Assembly: GCF_016908375.1 (NCBI RefSeq)
Contig: NZ_JAFBDS010000009.1
Location: forward strand, 1-64,000
Direction of reading: 5' to 3'
DNA: 64,000 nt
DNA from: Amphibacillus cookii
GTDB lineage: Bacteria; Bacillota; Bacilli; Bacillales; Amphibacillaceae
The position numbers were made by a program, and so were the translations under genes. The first letter of the stretch is position 1; each line of letters opens with the position of its first letter. Below the pieces are notes generated by a model. That model had not been told where the DNA came from. It saw only the letters and a list, made by a program, of their open reading frames with translations, and did not search any database. Below, one piece after another: positions 18,065-26,944 of the stretch.

Positions 18065-18099
18065 CGCTCAAGAATTTAATAATAATAAATCCTTGAGCG
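18065..18099 (-). terminator. Inverted repeat at the 3' end of comGG
   Basis: CGCTCAAG (18065-18072) pairs with CTTGAGCG (18092-18099), and inner AATTT/AAAT extends the stem. It overlaps the last codons of comGG. No T-run on either strand, so it is a weak terminator candidate between convergent genes. Confidence 0.4.
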
Positions 18100-18438
18100 C
18101 TGATATGGTGGTGCTGTTGAAGCATTAATGATGATTTTTACAAGTTCTTCGGCATGATTAGATATGGATATCTTTGCTTCTCCAATTGGATATTGAAATT
18201 CAACCTTCTCTTGATCACCCCATTCTTCCCATTCGTTAATTAAGGATTGATAGGCCAACTGTTGTAACATCTCTAGTTTTAAATGCTCTATTTCCATTTT
18301 TACAAGGTTCGTTTCATTTTGATAATGTTGGATAACTGAAACGGCTAGCAATAAAAGCAGGGTGACTAAATAAAATAAATAAACAGTGACTGTACCTGCC
18401 TCATTGTGAAAATAATTGAATAACTTTTTCATAGACAC
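18076..18438 (-). CDS. comGG: Competence pseudopilus protein ComGG
   Basis: 120 residues, last gene of the comG operon. One hydrophobic N-terminal segment (about 14-36, GTVTVYLFYLVTLLLLLAV) after a short basic leader; the rest is periplasm-side helical. Minor pseudopilins are poorly conserved, so the name rests on operon position and layout. It overlaps comGF by 38 bases. In B. subtilis ComGG forms the pseudopilus tip complex used in DNA uptake. Confidence 0.85.
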   Translation of the reverse strand: MSMKKLFNYFHNEAGTVTVYLFYLVTLLLLLAVSVIQHYQNETNLVKMEIEHLKLEMLQQLAYQSLINEWEEWGDQEKVEFQYPIGEAKISISNHAEELVKIIINASTAPPYQRSRIYYY

Positions 18439-18853
18439 CTCCAGATTCCATTTTTAATGTAAGTAATAGATAATCATCTTCTGTAGTCACCCGTAATGTA
18501 GCTACATTTTGTAAAAAAACTTCGTGTCCAGAGCGATTAACTTGTCTGCGAATTAAATTATTATGCATCGAAAATCTTATAAAGTCTCCATCGATTGTTG
18601 TCAATAAAATTTGGTCATCACTTGTATCTGTAAGTCTATTCTCGTGAACTTGATCTGATATAAAGTGGAAAAATTGGTAAACGGAGAACCTTTCAGTTGA
18701 TCTATTAAGATTTGTGGTTTTCCAGATAGAGGGGATGATGGTTAAGATAATCAATACAATAGAAAAAGCAAGTAACATCTCGATTAAGGTAAAGCCCACT
18801 TCACTCTGATAATTGGAAATAGACGAATATTTCTTCAGGGTGTTTTTTTGCAT
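18401..18853 (-). CDS. comGF: Competence minor pseudopilin ComGF
   Basis: 150 residues with a type IV prepilin signal: VGFTLIEMLLAFSIVLIILT (cleavage before F, conserved glutamate at +5). It is processed by the prepilin peptidase ComC and joins the pseudopilus. The N-terminal leader is long (about 20 residues), and an internal start is possible. Overlaps comGE by 53 bases and comGG by 38, indicating translational coupling. Confidence 0.9.
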   Translation of the reverse strand: MQKNTLKKYSSISNYQSEVGFTLIEMLLAFSIVLIILTIIPSIWKTTNLNRSTERFSVYQFFHFISDQVHENRLTDTSDDQILLTTIDGDFIRFSMHNNLIRRQVNRSGHEVFLQNVATLRVTTEDDYLLLTLKMESGGVYEKVIQLFSQ

Positions 18854-19160
18854 TTGTCCATGTTCCTTTACCTATTATTTGATTATTTAAAATATAAAAA
18901 TCAATTTCTACAATCTTTTCGTTTAACTTACGAGTCATTGATAGTGGAAGGTCAGTTACTTTAATCGTTTGAATGGTGTTGTAAAGAAAATGATAATGAT
19001 CGACACGCTCTACTAAAACAGATTGTTCAATTTTATATTGAATAATCACAGGAAGTAAAGTACTCATTACTAATATTAAAAGTACTAAGCCGACGTAAGC
19101 ATCGAATAAAATAAATCCCTCTTGTTTAGATTTCAATATAATAACACCGTGCCTTTCCAA
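18801..19160 (-). CDS. comGE: Competence minor pseudopilin ComGE
   Basis: 119 residues. The prepilin-like segment EGFILFDAYVGLVLLILVMS keeps the G-F cleavage site, but the usual glutamate at +5 is replaced by aspartate (GFILFD). The listed start is TTG 19160 without a good ribosome site; translation may begin at a later TTG (the codon before KSKQEG). Overlaps comGD and comGF. Confidence 0.85.
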   Translation of the reverse strand: MERHGVIILKSKQEGFILFDAYVGLVLLILVMSTLLPVIIQYKIEQSVLVERVDHYHFLYNTIQTIKVTDLPLSMTRKLNEKIVEIDFYILNNQIIGKGTWTNAKKHPEEIFVYFQLSE

Positions 19161-19578
19161 ATGGGAAATAGATATGGTAGATAGCCGTATTTGTTTTTAC
19201 TTGCATGGTTCCAGGGCTTCTAATTGTCCCTGTTCGTGTAAATCTAATTGGATTTTGTAGAGTTAGCATCATGATTTTCCATTCTTCTGGCCATTCTCTT
19301 CTGACGAGACCTTCACCAAAGGGGCCTTCCCGAAGTTCATACCGATTTGCACTCGGATAAAATTGAATGTGGTAAGTTATGTTAGTGACCATTGTATGTT
19401 TCTGTAATTCAATAATGTCCAATTCAAATTGCTGATACCATTGTTCAAATGCTATGTGATCAAGTTTTTTATGATAATGGCTAGCACTTATGAGCCACAG
19501 TACGTTAATAAGGGTCAGAACAATTAATAATTCTATTAAGGAAAAACCGTGTTGCTTTCTAAGGAACATTTCGAACAA
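19126..19578 (-). CDS. comGD: Competence minor pseudopilin ComGD
   Basis: 150 residues with prepilin signal HGFSLIELLIVLTLINVLW (cleavage G-F, glutamate at +5). The rest is the soluble pilin-like domain. Overlaps comGC by 20 bases at its start and comGE by 35 at its end, so the operon is tightly coupled. Confidence 0.92.
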   Translation of the reverse strand: MFEMFLRKQHGFSLIELLIVLTLINVLWLISASHYHKKLDHIAFEQWYQQFELDIIELQKHTMVTNITYHIQFYPSANRYELREGPFGEGLVRREWPEEWKIMMLTLQNPIRFTRTGTIRSPGTMQVKTNTAIYHIYFPFGKARCYYIEI

Positions 19579-19876
19579 TCACTTTATATGAATTTGAATT
19601 TTCAAATACAATTTCTTTCGTGCCGTTTGCCAGTAAATTTGTGGTTAAATAATTTTGATCGACCAGTTGTTTTACGGAGTCCGGATATTTGCCATGGTCT
19701 ATATAGTAAGCTTGTACTTGAGCTTCCGCCATTTGAACTAATGCGTCCTCACCTTTCGTATGAATATCTTGATTTCGTTCTGATAGATTAGGTACAAGCA
19801 AAATTAATAAAATCGCAATAACTGCAAGGACAATCAACATTTCAATTAAAGTAAAGCCTTGTTCTTTCTTAATCAT
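19559..19876 (-). CDS. comGC: Major competence pseudopilin ComGC
   Basis: 105 residues, typical length. Prepilin signal KKEQGFTLIEMLIVLAVIA with a short basic leader, then the helical domain and small C-terminal domain (YYIDHGKYPDSVKQLV, a common pseudopilin stretch). It is the main subunit of the transformation pilus that brings DNA to the ComEA/EC channel. The start ATG follows AGGAGTTG on the minus strand, 11 bases after the comGB stop. Confidence 0.96.
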   Translation of the reverse strand: MIKKEQGFTLIEMLIVLAVIAILLILLVPNLSERNQDIHTKGEDALVQMAEAQVQAYYIDHGKYPDSVKQLVDQNYLTTNLLANGTKEIVFENSNSYKVIVRNVP

Positions 19877-19887
19877 CTAATCAACTC

Positions 19888-20943
19888 CTATATCGTTTGA
19901 ATAAGTTGTAACATGGGAAGCATAATTGACAAATAAATTAAAATAATACTAATACCGATCACAGTAAAAACGGTTGGCTGAATAAAACGAATTATTTTTT
20001 TAATATTTGTTTGCAAATCTTCTAGCAGAAAAGTAGAATATGATAATAAATCTCTTTTCAATAAATGTTGACTTTGATTGTGCTCAAATATTATGGTTAG
20101 TTCATGTTCGAAGTTAGCATGTTGATGCATAGCTTGTCCCATTGTTAAACCGGCTTCTAACCCATTTACTATAAAGCCACAATAATAGCTTAATAGCGCA
20201 TGTTGCTTATAGTCATTTATGATTTTAAGACTATCCTTAAGAGAAAGACCAGCTGCTAAAAGTGAACTAAGGTGAATCGCTAATGAAAAGCTAATTTGTT
20301 TTTTTACATAGTTTTTAATCATAGGGAAATAACGAATCAGTCGAGCTTTTTGTTTGATCGATAGTTTATTACGATAACTAAACCAAATAAAAATAACCAA
20401 TAGCAACATTAAACCGGCGAGTAAAAAAATTGAAAATATAAAATCTACTACTTTTATTGAAATAAGTAAAAAAGAAGAAGTGTGTGTGGCGGTAGAATAA
20501 AGCTGTAGAAATGAAGGGTAGACGAGAGAGTGTACAAAAAATAAGATGATTAAAAAGCTTGTTATAAGAAAAATTGGATACCGAATTGCTCTCTTAAAAC
20601 GATCACGTAAATCCATTTGTTGAGTGATAAATTGAATCGCTTGTTGTAATGTTTGAATCAAATTGCCATGTCGCGAAGCAAAATAAATAAACGTTACAAT
20701 TCTTTGGTCAAAAACTAAATCATTTAACACACAATCAAAATCTTTTCCTTTCGTTAATTCATTCTGAAAATACACGATCACTTCATCCCAATGTTTTTGA
20801 CGTTTTAAGACATCTAGTGCATCTAAAAGGGAATAACCATGTCCTAAAAGCCGATATAATCTATTTAATAACTTGATCTGCTCTTGCACAGATAATCTCA
20901 ATGGTCGACTAGGATTAAACAGTCGCTGATTCAGTATAACCAT
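19888..20943 (-). CDS. comGB: Competence pilus assembly membrane protein ComGB
   Basis: 351 residues of the GspF/PilC platform family: two cytoplasmic helical repeats and three membrane segments (near 110-140, 160-190 and 320-345). ATG 20943 is preferred because an AGAAAGG site lies 9 bases upstream; a TTG two codons earlier is too close. It overlaps comGA by 29 bases. The protein anchors pseudopilus assembly in the membrane together with the ComGA ATPase. Confidence 0.93.
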   Translation of the reverse strand: MVILNQRLFNPSRPLRLSVQEQIKLLNRLYRLLGHGYSLLDALDVLKRQKHWDEVIVYFQNELTKGKDFDCVLNDLVFDQRIVTFIYFASRHGNLIQTLQQAIQFITQQMDLRDRFKRAIRYPIFLITSFLIILFFVHSLVYPSFLQLYSTATHTSSFLLISIKVVDFIFSIFLLAGLMLLLVIFIWFSYRNKLSIKQKARLIRYFPMIKNYVKKQISFSLAIHLSSLLAAGLSLKDSLKIINDYKQHALLSYYCGFIVNGLEAGLTMGQAMHQHANFEHELTIIFEHNQSQHLLKRDLLSYSTFLLEDLQTNIKKIIRFIQPTVFTVIGISIILIYLSIMLPMLQLIQTI

Positions 20944-21922
20944 AAGCAAAAGCCTTTCTTTTTAGTTCATTAAAAGTTTGATGAATTAACTGTGATTCAT
21001 TTAAGCTGTTAATGTATGCAGTTAGGTTATTTTCGCTCAATATCTCTAGAATAGCTGCCCGCCGCTTCTTTTGTTGACAATAGAAAACGGGGATAAGTTG
21101 AAGGGCAGCAACGGCAATTAAATTTTGGCAAAGGTCTATGTGTTTAATGCCCATTTCTATTAAACGATGTATAGTACCTGCGGCATTCTTTGCGTGTAAT
21201 GTTGAAAAAACTAAATGACCGGTATATGCCGCATGAAAGACAAATTCCGCCGTTTCTTGATCACGAATTTCTCCTACCATCAACAGATCAGGATCATGCC
21301 TTAATGCTGCTTTTAAGCCAGTGTGGTACGTCATGCCACCTTTCTCATTGATTTGAACTTGAAGAAAATTAAGCATCTCTTTTTCAATTGGATCTTCTAA
21401 TGTAATGGTTTGATAGGCTTGTTCTATTAGTAAATGTTCAAGTAAAGCATATAATAAAGTTGTTTTTCCTGACCCGGTAGGACCTGTTAATAAAATGACA
21501 CCAGCCTTTCTCGTAATAATACGTTTCAATTGTTGTACTTGATAGCGGAATAATATCAAATCTTCAAGTGCTTTTGCGTGTAGTTGAGGTAGTATCCGAA
21601 TCGCGAGACTTTCCATCTGTTTTACCGGAAGAGTAGATAAACGTAAATTAAAGTTTGTCGTTTTAAATGTTATCTGTAAAGCAGCATCTTGCGGCTTTTG
21701 AGTTTCTCCGATATCCATACCAGAGGAAAATTTGAAATGATTAAGAACAATTCGATATTGGTTATGATGGATTTTAAAGTGGTATTTTCGCTCACCGTTA
21801 ATGCGGAAAAAAATTAACACTGCAGTATGATCGGGGAAAAAATGTATATCTGTTGCGTTACTACTTGTAGCTATCTTAAGCAATTCTTGAATAAATCGAG
21901 TAGCTGAATAGATGTTTATCAC
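20915..21922 (-). CDS. comGA: Competence pilus assembly ATPase ComGA
   Basis: 335 residues, GspE/PilB secretion ATPase family. Walker A GPTGSGKTTLL near 133-143; Walker B and Asp box LLMVGEIRDQETAEF near 200; His box HAAYTGHLVFSTLHA. First gene of comGA-GG. The start is taken as GTG 21922, whose first base overlaps the AAAGGAG site, so the true initiation point is uncertain. In B. subtilis the operon is driven by ComK; I could not find convincing ComK boxes in the 237-base upstream region. Confidence 0.94.
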   Translation of the reverse strand: MINIYSATRFIQELLKIATSSNATDIHFFPDHTAVLIFFRINGERKYHFKIHHNQYRIVLNHFKFSSGMDIGETQKPQDAALQITFKTTNFNLRLSTLPVKQMESLAIRILPQLHAKALEDLILFRYQVQQLKRIITRKAGVILLTGPTGSGKTTLLYALLEHLLIEQAYQTITLEDPIEKEMLNFLQVQINEKGGMTYHTGLKAALRHDPDLLMVGEIRDQETAEFVFHAAYTGHLVFSTLHAKNAAGTIHRLIEMGIKHIDLCQNLIAVAALQLIPVFYCQQKKRRAAILEILSENNLTAYINSLNESQLIHQTFNELKRKAFAYGYTESATV

Positions 21923-22159
21923 TCCTTTCTATAGGTAATATAACGCTAACAACGCTAATAATCAAATTGCTTTATATATTGAGAATATTAGATAATTAAC
22001 CGCTGACAGTGAGAAAATTAATGATTAACGTTTTCTGATACAAAATCCGATTTGATTTTAGGTTAAAAAAATTAATATTATTATTTTCCGACTTCATTCC
22101 AAATAAGTAGTTAAAAGGAACAGAGATATAATAGGAAATATATAGGAAGGATTGATATA

Positions 22160-22654
22160 ATGAGGAGCATTTATCTTGTTGGATTTATGGGAAGTGGGAA
22201 ATCGACGGTTGGTAGACAATTAGCCAAAAGGTTATCACTCTCTTTTATCGATACAGATGTAGTAGTAGAACATAGGCAAAATAAAACGATAAAAGAGCTA
22301 TTTGCTGATGAAGGGGAATCGGCGTTTCGGGCTTATGAATACCAAGTTTTAAAAGATTTACCGCTTGAAGATCATGTCATATCCACCGGAGGAGGTATTA
22401 TTGAGCGGTCACTCAATCGAGAATGGTTAAAAGGGGAAATGGTTATTTATTTAAAAGCAAGTTGGGCTACCATATATAATCGTTTGAAACATGATGAGAA
22501 CAGACCGATTTGGCAAGATAACGCTCGTGATAAAGAGAAATTACTGCAAGAGCGAGAAGGTAAATATATTGAAGTGGCTACACATGTTGTAGAAACAGAC
22601 AGGCTTCAAGCTGAAAAGATAGTAGAGCACATTCTTTCACTCGTGAATGTATGA
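22160..22654 (+). CDS. aroK: Shikimate kinase
   Basis: 164 residues. It phosphorylates shikimate to shikimate 3-phosphate in aromatic amino acid synthesis. P-loop GFMGSGKSTVGRQLA (residues 8-22), shikimate-binding FIDTD and FRAYE, STGGGII glycine loop, and lid arginine region ENRPIW. Start ATG 22160 follows AGGAAGG. Divergent from comGA by 237 bases, single gene, followed by Repeat I copy C. Confidence 0.93.
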   Translation: MRSIYLVGFMGSGKSTVGRQLAKRLSLSFIDTDVVVEHRQNKTIKELFADEGESAFRAYEYQVLKDLPLEDHVISTGGGIIERSLNREWLKGEMVIYLKASWATIYNRLKHDENRPIWQDNARDKEKLLQEREGKYIEVATHVVETDRLQAEKIVEHILSLVNV

Positions 22655-22701
22655 CGTTAGCTATTCTAGTGTATGAAAAGCATTTCTCAGGTTAAGCTAC
22701 C

Positions 22702-22979
22702 TATAAAACGAACCTTCAATCAGCGGGCGGAGGCCTACAGGATGTAGGTCATGCAGACGTGGGCCTACAGGATGTAGGTTATGCAGACGTTGCCACAGGA
22801 CGTGGCGGTCTTAGTCTGTCATCCTTCTTAAAGATGTGGCGTTGTAGTCTACGATCTTAGCCACCCACTGATTGGTGGTTGAGTGAATCAAGACATTATC
22901 GTCCGTTATCTCCGCCTCAATCGATTTGCTCTACGCTCTATTTTGAGGAGGTGTTTTACGGAGGTTATCTGTGATAAAA
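22702..22979 (-). repeat. Repeat I copy C (full length)
   Basis: Inverted orientation. Tail terminus TATAAAACGAACC at 22702, tail hairpin, two CCTACA-TCC-TGTAGG modules, one GCCAC-TGTGGC module, one TCTTTAAGAAGGA module, and the head hairpin ending GTGATAAA at 22971-22978. The head end directly abuts the AAAGGAG ribosome site of yqzE. It fills almost the whole gap of 338 bases. Confidence 0.88.
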
Positions 22980-22992
22980 AAGGAGTAGACTT

Positions 22993-23181
22993 ATGGCTGA
23001 CCAAACAACGATTGAATTTATCATTGAATTAGTAATCGATTACCACCAGAGATCTAAAACACCCGAAAACAGTCAAGAAAAGTTACATCCCAATCAGCAA
23101 ACAAATTTTTCGGAAAAGTGGTTTGGCATGCTTCCAAACGTTATCAAACATACATTTGACTCTAAAGGTAACCAGGATTAA
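22993..23181 (+). CDS. YqzE-like small protein
   Basis: 62 residues. The C-terminal KWFGMLPNVIKHTF matches the signature end of the YqzE family (WFGM(I/L)P), and the N-terminus is amphipathic. Position between comG and yqhG is the same as in B. subtilis. Function unknown; it is short and probably membrane-associated. ATG 22993 follows AAAGGAGTAG. Confidence 0.75.
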   Translation: MADQTTIEFIIELVIDYHQRSKTPENSQEKLHPNQQTNFSEKWFGMLPNVIKHTFDSKGNQD

Positions 23182-23960
23182 GGTTGTGCTAAGTAAAAAA
23201 TCCCGCCATTTATGACTTGAAGTGATATTTTAGGTTGGTAAATGGCTTTTAAATTTTCTTTTTCTGTCAAATAGTGTGCCTCATTAAGGCTTTGCTCACG
23301 CTCTTTAAAATAATTTAATAATTGAATTTCTTCTTGCAAGTGTTGATAAGAAGCTTCTGCCCATTGATGTTGATTAGCTTGTAATTGCTCTAAAATAAAG
23401 TGTTCAATTCTCAAATATCCATTTCTCATTTGAATAAGCGGTGTTATAGGATAACAAAAGTCTGGTATAGTAGTTGTCCATTCTTTTTGCTCTAACCATT
23501 CAAAGGCGTGATCAATAATTGTACCGTTGATAAGATGAATACCATAGGATCTAAGCTCTTCTTCCTGTTGTTTTCCTATATAACTCATTTTCACATTTAT
23601 AATTAACCACGGATAGAGGGCGGTTTGCTGTCTTGGTGCTATGCTTTGATACAATTTTGTGAATCTTCCTTTTAACAATGTGTCATGGCAAATTTTATTA
23701 AATCGTTCTGTCCCGAAAGAAAGGTAAGATCTATCTTTAGTCGCTTTATTATACTGAGTGGTAATCTTTAATTCCAAGGGTGTCCCGACTTGATTTAATT
23801 TTCTAACATATTGCCAATAAAAGGGGCGATTCATTAATCGTTCATCCATTTCTTCCGTAAGTCGAACATCTAGGGTTCCATCTTTTTGATTGGAGTCAAC
23901 TTGACAATGATTAATAGTGAAATAAGTGACAAGAAACTCATGAAGATTCTCTATTGCCAT
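23178..23960 (-). CDS. YqhG family protein
   Basis: 260 residues from ATG 23960 (GGAGG site 9 bases upstream; an earlier in-frame ATG at 23984 precedes the site). It carries the YqhG core RLTEEMDERLMNRPFYWQYV and a C-terminal helical region. No enzymatic motif is visible. It overlaps the helicase gene yqhH by 23 bases, as the pair is coupled in Bacillus, suggesting they act together. Function unknown. Confidence 0.85.
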   Translation of the reverse strand: MAIENLHEFLVTYFTINHCQVDSNQKDGTLDVRLTEEMDERLMNRPFYWQYVRKLNQVGTPLELKITTQYNKATKDRSYLSFGTERFNKICHDTLLKGRFTKLYQSIAPRQQTALYPWLIINVKMSYIGKQQEEELRSYGIHLINGTIIDHAFEWLEQKEWTTTIPDFCYPITPLIQMRNGYLRIEHFILEQLQANQHQWAEASYQHLQEEIQLLNYFKEREQSLNEAHYLTEKENLKAIYQPKISLQVINGGIFYLAQP

Positions 23961-25569
23961 TATGGTTTTCCTCCTCTTGTGCATAATCTATGACTTCAGC
24001 TAAATTGTTCATCTTTACCTTCATTTCTCCAATTGTTTTAGATTCACATACCATCTGTGTTATTTCTTTTTCTAAGGAACCAAGATTAAGTTCAGCCAAA
24101 ATCTGATCAAGGTGACCAATAATACGCTCAAATAAGTGGATTTTATTATAGAGCAGTTGTAAGACATGGTCTTCTATTGTTTTCTCTATACTGAAGTTGT
24201 AAATATGAACATCATTTTTTTGGCCAAAGCGGTGAATGCGTCCAATTCGTTGTTCGATACGCATCGGGTTCCAAGGTAGATCGTAATTGATTAAGTGATT
24301 GCAAAATTGAAGGTTGATACCCTCGCCACCAGCTTCGGTTGCAATTAAGACTTGAGCCTGTTCTTGAAAGAGTTGTTTCATCCAATCTTTTTTTCCGCGT
24401 TTAAATCCCCCTCTAAATGGTACTGAAGAGATTTGATTTTCCTTCAAAAGCCACTGCAAATAAACTTGTGTAGCGCGATATTCCGTGAAAACAATGCATT
24501 TATCATTAATATCCTTTATTAATTCGACTAATTGAATTGCTTTACTGTGATGGGGAAGCTGTTCTAAATCAGCTACTAATTCTTTTGTTAATTGGCTGTC
24601 TTCTTTCATAAGGGTCGTATATAGGGCCTCTCGAGAAGAACAGAACTCTCTTAAATAGAGGGTTTTATTAATGGATTGATCACCAATGGTTGCTTGCTCA
24701 AGCTTTTGATAAAAGGCGTATTCTTCTTCGGTGAATGTTACGGAAATGGTTTTTATATGGCGCTTGGTCCAATCTAAAACAGTTTCGTGGCGCAAATTTC
24801 GAACCATCACTTTCTGAATTAATCGTTGTAAATGTTGATCAAGATCACGTGTTGGTTTGTCAAATCGTTTTAGAAATGTTTGCTGATCGCCTAATAGCCC
24901 AGGTTTCAATAATGTAACTAGATTAAAGACATCATTCAACTTATTCTGTATAGGGGTAGCTGTTAATAGTAAACAGTACTTTTTTGATAAAGCTTGCACA
25001 AATTGATAATTTTTTGTTTTATTATTTTTCAGCTTATGAGCTTCATCAATCAACAATAAATCATATGTTTGTTCTAAGATGGCTTGACGATGAGGCTCTC
25101 TTTTAGCTAAATCTATTGATGTAATCATAATATCATCATTTGTCCACACGGGTTTTTTCTTTGCAATCGTTGTTTGTATGAAAAATTTCTCGTGTAATTC
25201 ACTGGCCCATTGGTTGACGAGAGATGCAGGAACAATGATCAGTGCCTTTTTTATTAATCCGCGTAAAATATATTCTTTTAAAATCAATCCGGCTTCAATC
25301 GTTTTACCCAGACCCACTTCATCAGCTAAAATGGCTCTACCGTTCATTTCGTGAATTACTTTATTTGCCGTGTCTGTTTGGTGTGGTAGAAAGTCAATGT
25401 GTTGTAATTGATCTAAAGCTTTTAAATTATTTGAACGGGGAATAAGTAACGTATCTGCAACATGATAAGCTAACTTGAAATGTTTCCAGTTAGCTAATGT
25501 CTGATTTTGGTCTATACCTTCTAAAAGGTGATCGATAAATTCTAGATCACGTGATAGTTCGATATGCAT
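23938..25569 (-). CDS. SNF2-family helicase YqhH
   Basis: 543 residues, DEAD/SNF2 superfamily 2 ATPase. Motif I DEVGLGKTIEAGLI near residue 77-90, motif II LLIDEAHKLKN near 172, motif III LTATPIQNK, and C-terminal motif V-VI EGINLQFCNHLINYDLPWNP...QRIGRIHRFGQ. It lacks extra zinc or SWIM domains. It probably translocates on double-stranded DNA, but the cellular role is unknown. Start ATG 25569 follows AGGTGGGG. The gcvT-gcvPA-gcvPB genes next to yqhH in B. subtilis are absent. Confidence 0.92.
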   Translation of the reverse strand: MHIELSRDLEFIDHLLEGIDQNQTLANWKHFKLAYHVADTLLIPRSNNLKALDQLQHIDFLPHQTDTANKVIHEMNGRAILADEVGLGKTIEAGLILKEYILRGLIKKALIIVPASLVNQWASELHEKFFIQTTIAKKKPVWTNDDIMITSIDLAKREPHRQAILEQTYDLLLIDEAHKLKNNKTKNYQFVQALSKKYCLLLTATPIQNKLNDVFNLVTLLKPGLLGDQQTFLKRFDKPTRDLDQHLQRLIQKVMVRNLRHETVLDWTKRHIKTISVTFTEEEYAFYQKLEQATIGDQSINKTLYLREFCSSREALYTTLMKEDSQLTKELVADLEQLPHHSKAIQLVELIKDINDKCIVFTEYRATQVYLQWLLKENQISSVPFRGGFKRGKKDWMKQLFQEQAQVLIATEAGGEGINLQFCNHLINYDLPWNPMRIEQRIGRIHRFGQKNDVHIYNFSIEKTIEDHVLQLLYNKIHLFERIIGHLDQILAELNLGSLEKEITQMVCESKTIGEMKVKMNNLAEVIDYAQEEENHNGNRESS

Positions 25570-25730
25570 CGTATAACCCCACCTTTAATAGTTAGTATAA
25601 CCAATAATAAAATTTTAATCAGTCTGGTATATTTAATGTAAAACTCTAGTGGAAGTTAAAGCGCACAGAGATTCCATTGATCAGTATGAAGAAACAGACC
25701 TGCTACGCACTTTTTTTAGGATGCAACACA

Positions 25731-25771
25731 TAAAAAGATGAATGATAATTTCACTAAAACATTATCATTCA
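25731..25771 (-). terminator. Terminator of the rhodanese gene
   Basis: Perfect 11-bp arms TGAATGATAAT (25739-25749) and ATTATCATTCA (25761-25771). On the minus strand the stem is followed by CATCTTTTTAT. The 261 bases between yqhH and this gene hold nothing else recognised. Confidence 0.7.
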
Positions 25772-25830
25772 CCTTTCGCTTTAACCTTAATCTATTTAAT
25801 TTGGTCATCATTATAAGGAGCGGCCATTGA

Positions 25831-26247
25831 TTAATACTTGGGTTTGTCGGTTTTTTTAATTTTACCTGTCCACTGTTTAAAACCACCTTTTAAATCATAA
25901 AGTTCTTGGTAACCATTTTTGTTTAGCAGCCATCCTGCGCGACTAGATCGAGAGCCAGATTGGCAGTATAAATATACAGGCATGTCCTTACGTAGCTCTT
26001 TTTGGCGTTGTTTTAACTGTGTAACAGGAATATTTCTAGCCCCCCATATATGGCCAGCATCATATTCCTTTTGCTCACGTACATCAATAAGCTGTGCCTT
26101 TCTATAACCTTCTCTAAACTCGGATTCAGTTAAAGTTGTAATAATCTTTCTTGTTTTAAAGTAACGGTATAAAGTGTAACCAATATATCCTATTACAATG
26201 ATAAGTAAGGCAATCCAGTCCCATGCTAATCCAATAATTAAATTCAT
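25831..26247 (-). CDS. Membrane-anchored rhodanese-like protein (YqhL)
   Basis: 138 residues. One N-terminal membrane helix (about 9-27), then a single rhodanese domain (LIDVREQKEYDAGHIWGARNIP) with the active cysteine in the loop YCQSGSRS near residue 95. It probably transfers sulfane sulfur on the cytoplasmic side. YqhL is also the B. subtilis neighbour of mntR, though lipM (yqhM), which separates them there, is missing here. Start ATG follows AAAAGAGATG. Confidence 0.92.
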   Translation of the reverse strand: MNLIIGLAWDWIALLIIVIGYIGYTLYRYFKTRKIITTLTESEFREGYRKAQLIDVREQKEYDAGHIWGARNIPVTQLKQRQKELRKDMPVYLYCQSGSRSSRAGWLLNKNGYQELYDLKGGFKQWTGKIKKTDKPKY

Positions 26248-26432
26248 CTCTTTTTCCCCTTTATTTCAGTCTTCTTTTATTATACGATGTTTAAATCTAT
26301 TTTTCAAAATGAAAATATTAAGATTAAAGTGAAAAAATGAATTCACTTGTCTAGATTTAAAAACTATTGTATCCTTTAGAGGAGAATTATTGGATTTAGG
26401 CAGTTTTTTGCATGGAGAATTGGAGGACGATT

Positions 26433-26855
26433 ATGCCAACACCAAGTATGGAAGACCATATAGAACAAATTTACTTATTGATTGAATCAAAAGGATACGC
26501 GCGAGTATCAGATATAGCAGATGCTCTTGAAGTTCATCCTTCTTCCGTTACCAAAATGGTTCAAAAATTAGATAAAGACGGCTATCTAAATTATGAAAAA
26601 TATCGCGGCTTGATTCTAACCGCACAAGGGAAAAAGGTTGGAAAAAGACTCGTTTATCGCCATGAACTACTAGAGCAGTTTTTAGCACTAATTGGAGTAG
26701 ACCAAGCGAATATCTATCAAGATGTGGAGGGCATTGAACATCATTTAAGTTGGAATTCAATCGATCGTATTGGTGATTTGGTTCAATATTTTGAAATAAA
26801 TCCCCAAAGAGCTGAAGAATTGGCAGAGCTAAGACAAAAAGCGGATCAGGAATAA
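26433..26855 (+). CDS. mntR: Manganese transport regulator MntR
   Basis: 140 residues, DtxR-family Mn(II)-responsive repressor. ATG 26433 has GGAGGA 5 bases upstream; an in-frame ATG at 26412 precedes the site. N-terminal winged helix ([18 protein letters not shown]) and C-terminal dimerisation domain. Metal ligands known from B. subtilis are kept: D8 and E11 in SMEDHIEQ, H77, and E99/E102/H103 in VEGIEHHL. It represses Mn uptake genes when Mn is plentiful. No SirA-like C-terminal domain is present. Confidence 0.96.
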   Translation: MPTPSMEDHIEQIYLLIESKGYARVSDIADALEVHPSSVTKMVQKLDKDGYLNYEKYRGLILTAQGKKVGKRLVYRHELLEQFLALIGVDQANIYQDVEGIEHHLSWNSIDRIGDLVQYFEINPQRAEELAELRQKADQE

Positions 26856-26858
26856 AAA

Positions 26859-26897
26859 ACAACCGATTTACAATATTGTAAATCGGTTGTTTTTTTT
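26859..26897 (+). terminator. Terminator of mntR
   Basis: Perfect 16-bp palindromic arms (ACAACCGATTTACAAT and its complement) followed by eight T. Confidence 0.95.
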
Positions 26898-26944
26898 GGT
26901 CACTCAGCATAGTTTTTAACAAAAGTGACCAAAGGAGAATGAGA

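Noticed and set aside
18065-18099. Strong intrinsic terminator for comG
   Set aside because: The stem is real but has no T-run on either strand, so it is listed only with low confidence.
21923-22159. ComK boxes (AAAA-N5-TTTT pairs) upstream of comGA
   Set aside because: Only imperfect half-boxes with 12-base separation were found, not the 8, 18 or 31 expected.
22702-22979. Repeated CCTACA...TGTAGG units looked like a short CRISPR-like array
   Set aside because: Units are about 30 bp, contiguous, with no unique spacers and no cas genes. They are modules of Repeat I.
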